From UBA4802 sp964509195 (GTDB taxonomy: Bacteria > Spirochaetota > UBA4802 > UB4802): a stretch of 64,000 nucleotides of DNA. Numbering within the stretch: position 1 is the first letter of the stretch; every line of letters begins with the position of its first letter. The stretch covers positions 1 through 64,000 of the forward strand of contig CAZDWJ010000008.1 of NCBI GenBank assembly GCA_964509195.1, given 5' to 3'. Both the position numbers and the translations under genes were made by a program. Below are positions 60,471 through 64,000 of this stretch, one piece after another. Below the pieces are notes generated by a model. That model saw only the letters and a program-made list of their open reading frames with translations, was not told the origin of the DNA and did no database searches.

Positions 60471-60626
60471 ATTTAAAATAAATTTATTTACCAAAAATTC
60501 CGTTTGCAGTGGTGTTAAGTCAAATTGCTGGCTTGCTTTTTCTATAAGCTTTGCAACATCAGCACTGGGGTTGTCCTGTAACTCAAAGCTTATGAAGCGT
60601 ATGGCATCTTCCATTGATTTATCCAT
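60465..60626 (-). CDS. Small 53-aa protein downstream of the radical SAM gene
   Basis: An intact 53-codon frame starts at ATG 60626 with a strong GAGGG ribosome-binding site seven bases upstream (60634-60638 region). It encodes MDKSMEDAIRFISFELQDN...VAKLIEKASQQFDLTPLQTEF and ends LVNKFILNK. The sequence is acidic, helical and has normal codon use. It starts 12 bp after the radical SAM stop, so the two are probably co-transcribed. The size and context suggest a small partner, but no family is recognised. Confidence 0.7.
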   Translation of the reverse strand: MDKSMEDAIRFISFELQDNPSADVAKLIEKASQQFDLTPLQTEFLVNKFILNK

Positions 60627-60638
60627 AATAATTCCCTC

Positions 60639-61511
60639 CTACAGTGCCCTTAAAAATTCGGGTTTTAATAGTGATTCATCCTGACGTTGTATTATTTCAT
60701 CAAGTAATTGAATGACATCATTCTTTTGCTGGGGCAATGTTGCCTTGATTGGAAGGTAGTTAGAAGCATGATTTGACGTAAAATAGCACGTGTTTTTAAC
60801 ATCCATATTTTCTACAATAAGTTTTAATTCACGCAATAATCCAAATTTATCGGGTAATGCAAATTTTCCCTTCACATAGTCCTGGTAAAGTGGTGTGTTA
60901 GGTAAAAGCATTACTGTGAGTGCTGACGCATAGTCAGGAGACATGGCTCCCAAGTGTTTTCCAGTATCGATGGCATGGGGAATACTTAAATCAATGCCAC
61001 CAATACCAAGCAATACTGTCTGAGATAAAAGTATGCCTGCCTGTTTGATCTTTTCAGTAGCTTCGAGTTGTCTGTGTGGGAGTGCACCTTTTCGGATTTT
61101 TCGAAGCACAATTTCATTGCCACTTTCAATGCCCTGATACACTATACCAAGGCCTGCATCTTTTAGTTCTTTAAGCTCAGATAATGATTTTTTTAATATG
61201 GCCTTGGTGTTAGCATACACACCAATGCGTTCAATGTGTGGATTTTTGGTTTTAATGTAAGTAAATATATCAAGTAAAGTTTGTGTTGGCAATATAAGGA
61301 CATCGCCATCGGTTAAGAATACACGTTTGAATCGGTAGCGTGAAGCTTCGTCAATGTCACGCTTAATCTGTTTTATGTCTTTGATATAGAATTTCTGTTC
61401 CTTGTAGGTGCCGCAGAACGTGCACATGTTGTGTGAGCATCCTACCGTAACTTGAATTATCATGCTGTATGCTTCTGATGGTGGCCGTATAATATGCCCT
61501 ACGTAATCCAT
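60639..61511 (-). CDS. Radical SAM protein (B12-independent COG1032-like)
   Basis: The 290-aa protein has a [4Fe-4S] cluster motif, GCSHNMCTFCGTYKEQ, with C25, C30 and C33 in CX4CX2C spacing rather than the usual CX3CX2C. FLTDGDVLILP, GVYANTKAI, IVYQGIESGNEIVLRKI and a GIGG motif follow as in the radical SAM barrel. The product is unknown. It lies between queE and the 53-aa gene on the same strand. queE is also a radical SAM enzyme, but the two are unrelated subfamilies. A HemN-like oxidase seems unlikely because the HemN motifs are absent. Confidence 0.85.
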   Translation of the reverse strand: MDYVGHIIRPPSEAYSMIIQVTVGCSHNMCTFCGTYKEQKFYIKDIKQIKRDIDEASRYRFKRVFLTDGDVLILPTQTLLDIFTYIKTKNPHIERIGVYANTKAILKKSLSELKELKDAGLGIVYQGIESGNEIVLRKIRKGALPHRQLEATEKIKQAGILLSQTVLLGIGGIDLSIPHAIDTGKHLGAMSPDYASALTVMLLPNTPLYQDYVKGKFALPDKFGLLRELKLIVENMDVKNTCYFTSNHASNYLPIKATLPQQKNDVIQLLDEIIQRQDESLLKPEFLRAL

Positions 61512-61519
61512 AGTGTCTC

Positions 61520-62176
61520 CTAAAAATGTTTTGGTTCAGTATCCCACAATAGTTTGTGCAGTTGAATGTTGAGCCTCACCATAATTCTGTCCCTCAGAAT
61601 ATATTCTGCCAGAGTGTGTGGATTCATAACATTTGCAACTGGCGAAAAATTTATCACGCAGGGAATATTTTTCAAGTACTTCCCTATAAATTCCTTAGAA
61701 TAATTATAGTCATTGTCATCAGCAATCACAAATTTTATTTCATCGTGTGGTTGCAGAAGGGGAATATTGGAAAAATTAAATGAATCTGCATAGCCGCTTG
61801 AAGGTGTTTTAATATCAATAATTTTGTGGACGTGTGGTGGCACCTGTGCAATTGAAATACTCCCGTTTGTTTCAAGCTGCAGGGGGTAGTTTTTTTGGGA
61901 TAGAATATCCAGTAGCAGAAATGTCTCTTCCTGCAGCAATGGTTCACCACCGGTAATTGTGATGTGATGAAGTGAAGGATAAGTGTGTATGGTTTTAACG
62001 ATCTGGGTGATAGTTACCGGAGATCCGTCTCGTGCATAGGGAGTATCGCACCACCTGCAGTTGAGATTGCAGCCAGCAAGCCGTATGAAGAGTGAGGGGA
62101 AACCAGTGCGGGTTGTTTCGCCCTGCAGGGAATAAAAGATCTCATTGACGCACAGGGTAGTGTTAAATGTGTTCAT
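61520..62176 (-). CDS. queE: 7-carboxy-7-deazaguanine synthase
   Basis: QueE is a radical SAM enzyme that makes CDG from carboxytetrahydropterin in queuosine synthesis. The 218-aa protein opens NEIFYSLQGETTRTGFPSLFIRLAGCNLNCRWCDTPYA, holding the cluster cysteines C36, C40 and C43 (CX3CX2C). ITITGGEPLLQ is the SAM-binding GGE motif. The C-terminus (INFSPVANVMNP, RLNIQLHKLLW) is typical. No other queuosine genes are in the window. It is 8 bp upstream of the radical SAM gene, so they share a transcript. Confidence 0.93.
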   Translation of the reverse strand: MNTFNTTLCVNEIFYSLQGETTRTGFPSLFIRLAGCNLNCRWCDTPYARDGSPVTITQIVKTIHTYPSLHHITITGGEPLLQEETFLLLDILSQKNYPLQLETNGSISIAQVPPHVHKIIDIKTPSSGYADSFNFSNIPLLQPHDEIKFVIADDNDYNYSKEFIGKYLKNIPCVINFSPVANVMNPHTLAEYILRDRIMVRLNIQLHKLLWDTEPKHF

Positions 62177-62496
62177 ACAATACTATGCTATTATGCCTAA
62201 GATGTATTATATCACTAACTGTCGCACATAATAAAGTGCGTTTGAAAATATTCAATAATAAAAATAAGGACACTTCTAAAAACTAAATTTTAAGAATATT
62301 CCTATGAGGACACATAAATGACTAAAAATTGCTTTTTATTGTACATTTTTTAGGATAAAGCAGTTTTTAATTGTGCCCATAAGCTATTAATTGATTTACA
62401 ATAAAAAATGGTTGAAATAGAATTGCAAAAATCTGAAAGTAAATGCATATTCTGAAAGTATACAAATGAAATTTATTATCATGAGGTGTTAAAAAT
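62177..62496. other. Intergenic region with a second copy of the dispersed repeat
   Basis: AATAAGGACACTTCTAAAAA near 62272-62291 matches the copy at about 1624-1643, with weaker similarity on both sides. The rest, to the bactofilin start, is AT-rich with no supported gene. A promoter for bactofilin must lie here, but I cannot pick one reliably. Confidence 0.5.
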
Positions 62497-62922
62497 ATGG
62501 CAGGTAAAAGTGATAGCATGAACAGTACTATTGGGGAAGGTTCTGTATTTGAAGGCAAGTTTTACATCAGCGGGTCTCTGCGAATTGATGGGAAATTTGA
62601 AGGTGAGATAAAGACAGATGAGGAGCTGGTAGTTGGCGAAACTGGCAAGGTTAAAACAAATATTCATGCCAAGAATGTTGTTGTTGCTGGCACGGTGATT
62701 GGGAATATTATTGCTGATGAAGAAGTGAAACTTCTGGAAACTGCGAAGGTGTTAGGTGATATAGAAACGCCCATCCTTACAGTGCAGCGAGGAGTGGTAG
62801 CCCATGGCATGGTGACCATTACCGGCGGTCAGAAGAAGGATGTCAAAAAGCTTATAGAAGAATCGTATGCCGGAACACCACAAACACAGGGGTTGTTTGG
62901 CAAAAAAGGGTCGGATAAATGA
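62497..62922 (+). CDS. Bactofilin
   Basis: Bactofilins polymerise into cytoskeletal filaments that position cell-wall enzymes. The 141-aa protein has a short N-terminal tail and then the right-handed beta-helix repeat region (GSVFEGKFYISGSLRIDGKFEGEIK through AHGMVTITGG, residues 15-110). A variable tail ends LFGKKGSDK. GAGGTG precedes the ATG by nine bases. The next gene is an M23 peptidase, the classic bactofilin partner that controls cell curvature or helicity in other bacteria. Confidence 0.92.
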   Translation: MAGKSDSMNSTIGEGSVFEGKFYISGSLRIDGKFEGEIKTDEELVVGETGKVKTNIHAKNVVVAGTVIGNIIADEEVKLLETAKVLGDIETPILTVQRGVVAHGMVTITGGQKKDVKKLIEESYAGTPQTQGLFGKKGSDK

Positions 62923-62953
62923 TTAATGATCTTGCTATGCCGATAATTACACT

Positions 62954-63961
62954 ATGAAACACTGGCAATTACATACAAATTCTTTTGGTAATCTCAGTAT
63001 AACAATTTTATCAGCTGAGATTATTATAATCTACAGAGGTAAAAAAAACACTTTTATTAAAAGTGTACAATTAAAAAAAATTAAACGCGTAGCTGTAGCA
63101 TGTGGAGCTATATGCGGGGCAATGGTTTTGCTGGCAGGAATGGTAGGCTTTAATGATGTGTTTAAATCAGAAGCTGCATGGTATGATGAGATAAAGAAAA
63201 AAGCAATCGCAACTAAAGAATTTGAGGAACCTGATAAAAAACCTGTATTAAAGATTGTAACGCATACCGTAAAACCTGGCGAAACTTTGAGTGAGATTGC
63301 GCGAATGTATGGTGTTTCAATGGATACAATCTGTGGATGTAATAAGTTAGAGTCATATGAGCTTGTACACGTGGGGCAGGTGTTAAAAATACCAAATAAA
63401 GACGGTTTACTTGTGAGAGGACAGCGTGGACAGACACTGCAGATGCTTGCTAAAAAGTATAATGTGGCAATTAATAAAATCATTGAAGAAAATTCAATTG
63501 CTAATCCTGATTTTATTAATATAGGACAGGATATTTTTATTCCTGATGCAAAACCACTGGATATTTTTAAAGGCTTTTTATGGCCTGTGAAAACAAAAAG
63601 TGTAACAAGCGGGTATGGGTGGCGAAAAGATCCTTTCTATGGTGAAAACCAGTTCCACCAAGGTATAGATGTAAGAGCACATTATGAGTGGGTTCGTGCA
63701 AGCAAGTATGGAAGGGTAAGCTATGCAGGGTGGCTTGGTGGGTATGGTAAAGTTGTTGTGGTAACGCATCCTGGGGGGGATAAAACATTATATGGCCATC
63801 TTTCTAAAATAGTTGTTCGTGAGGGGCAATACGTAAAACAGGGTCAGATTATTGCAAAAAGTGGCAACACTGGTAACTCAACAGGTCCACATCTTCACTT
63901 TGAGATTATCCGTAAGGGACAGCACATTAACCCTTATGCCGAATTAAAAAAGAAACATTGA
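62954..63961 (+). CDS. Membrane-anchored M23 peptidase with two LysM domains
   Basis: The 335-aa protein has a short cytoplasmic segment, one membrane span (about 48-66) and then LysM 1 (THTVKPGETLSEIARMYGVS, about 103-146). LysM 2 (GQTLQMLAKKYNVAINKI, about 155-195) and a C-terminal M23 domain follow. The zinc motif FHQGID, the YGHLS histidine and HLHFE are all present, so it should cleave peptidoglycan cross-links. The bactofilin gene is 31 bp upstream. The pair probably shapes the cell; a role in spirochaete helical form is inference. Confidence 0.93.
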   Translation: MKHWQLHTNSFGNLSITILSAEIIIIYRGKKNTFIKSVQLKKIKRVAVACGAICGAMVLLAGMVGFNDVFKSEAAWYDEIKKKAIATKEFEEPDKKPVLKIVTHTVKPGETLSEIARMYGVSMDTICGCNKLESYELVHVGQVLKIPNKDGLLVRGQRGQTLQMLAKKYNVAINKIIEENSIANPDFINIGQDIFIPDAKPLDIFKGFLWPVKTKSVTSGYGWRKDPFYGENQFHQGIDVRAHYEWVRASKYGRVSYAGWLGGYGKVVVVTHPGGDKTLYGHLSKIVVREGQYVKQGQIIAKSGNTGNSTGPHLHFEIIRKGQHINPYAELKKKH

Positions 63962-64000
63962 GTATATAACAAATAATAATTCATTGACAGGACGTGAATA

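Noticed and set aside
1..64000. CRISPR arrays, prophage and biosynthetic clusters
   Set aside because: No regularly spaced repeats, phage structural genes or NRPS/PKS genes were seen. The PPTase alone is not evidence for a cluster.

Overview
The window reads as a contiguous chromosomal segment of an AT-rich member of the Spirochaetota. It carries a 10-N scaffold gap, so it is probably from a draft or metagenome assembly. The lineage call rests on gene content and residue signatures, not on a database search. RpoB has Asn where E. coli has Ser531, a known spirochaete trait linked to natural rifampicin resistance. There is also a DUF2225 zinc protein, a FecR-domain lipoprotein, a bactofilin/M23 peptidase pair, and many lipoproteins and Sec-secreted proteins. 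I cannot assign a genus; it does not look like a textbook Leptospira, Treponema or Borrelia layout.

Region 1 (1-14.0 kb) is mixed housekeeping. It holds a GPH-type sugar symporter, a decayed SDR fragment, a marR/hotdog-thioesterase operon with a palindromic operator candidate, and tRNA-Val whose gene overlaps the 3' end of a phosphopantetheinyl transferase. A GC-richer repeat follows, then pyk-xseA-xseB-lipoprotein, lspA and ileS (minus strand), hisI-hisG and an HD-domain protein.

Region 2 (14.0-44.9 kb) is one almost uninterrupted transcription/translation block: tRNA-Thr, rpmG, secE, nusG, rplK-A-J-L, rpoB-C, rpsL-G, fusA, tuf, the S10 genes, spc genes, secY, map, infA, rpmJ, rpsM-K-D, rpoA and rplQ. 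adk is absent between secY and map. Strong hairpins sit at rplJ/rplL, rplL/rpoB and rpoC/rpsL. Terminator-like hairpins follow rpsG and tuf, and there is a classical bidirectional terminator at rplQ whose loop contains the rplQ stop codon. EF-Tu has a four-cysteine motif, and the alpha-subunit CTD has lost several DNA-contact residues.

Region 3 (44.9-51.4 kb) has a secreted helical protein, DUF2225-truA (broken by the N gap), an outer-membrane barrel plus lipoprotein pair, and then an eroded island. The island holds a dead IS1595-family transposase, a structured GC-rich element ending in a terminator, and a dead MNT-type nucleotidyltransferase.

Region 4 (51.4-64 kb) is envelope-oriented: lipoproteins, a KDSR-like SDR overlapping a polysaccharide deacetylase, two M23 peptidases, a PHP phosphoesterase, a double-hotdog protein, an ADP-ribosylglycohydrolase-like pseudoenzyme, a FecR lipoprotein, a radical SAM protein with an unannotated 53-aa partner, queE and a bactofilin.

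Across the window the octamer GCGATAGY is strongly over-represented in both orientations. I regard it as the most intriguing unexplained signal. I did not find a clear new defence system or biosynthetic cluster.
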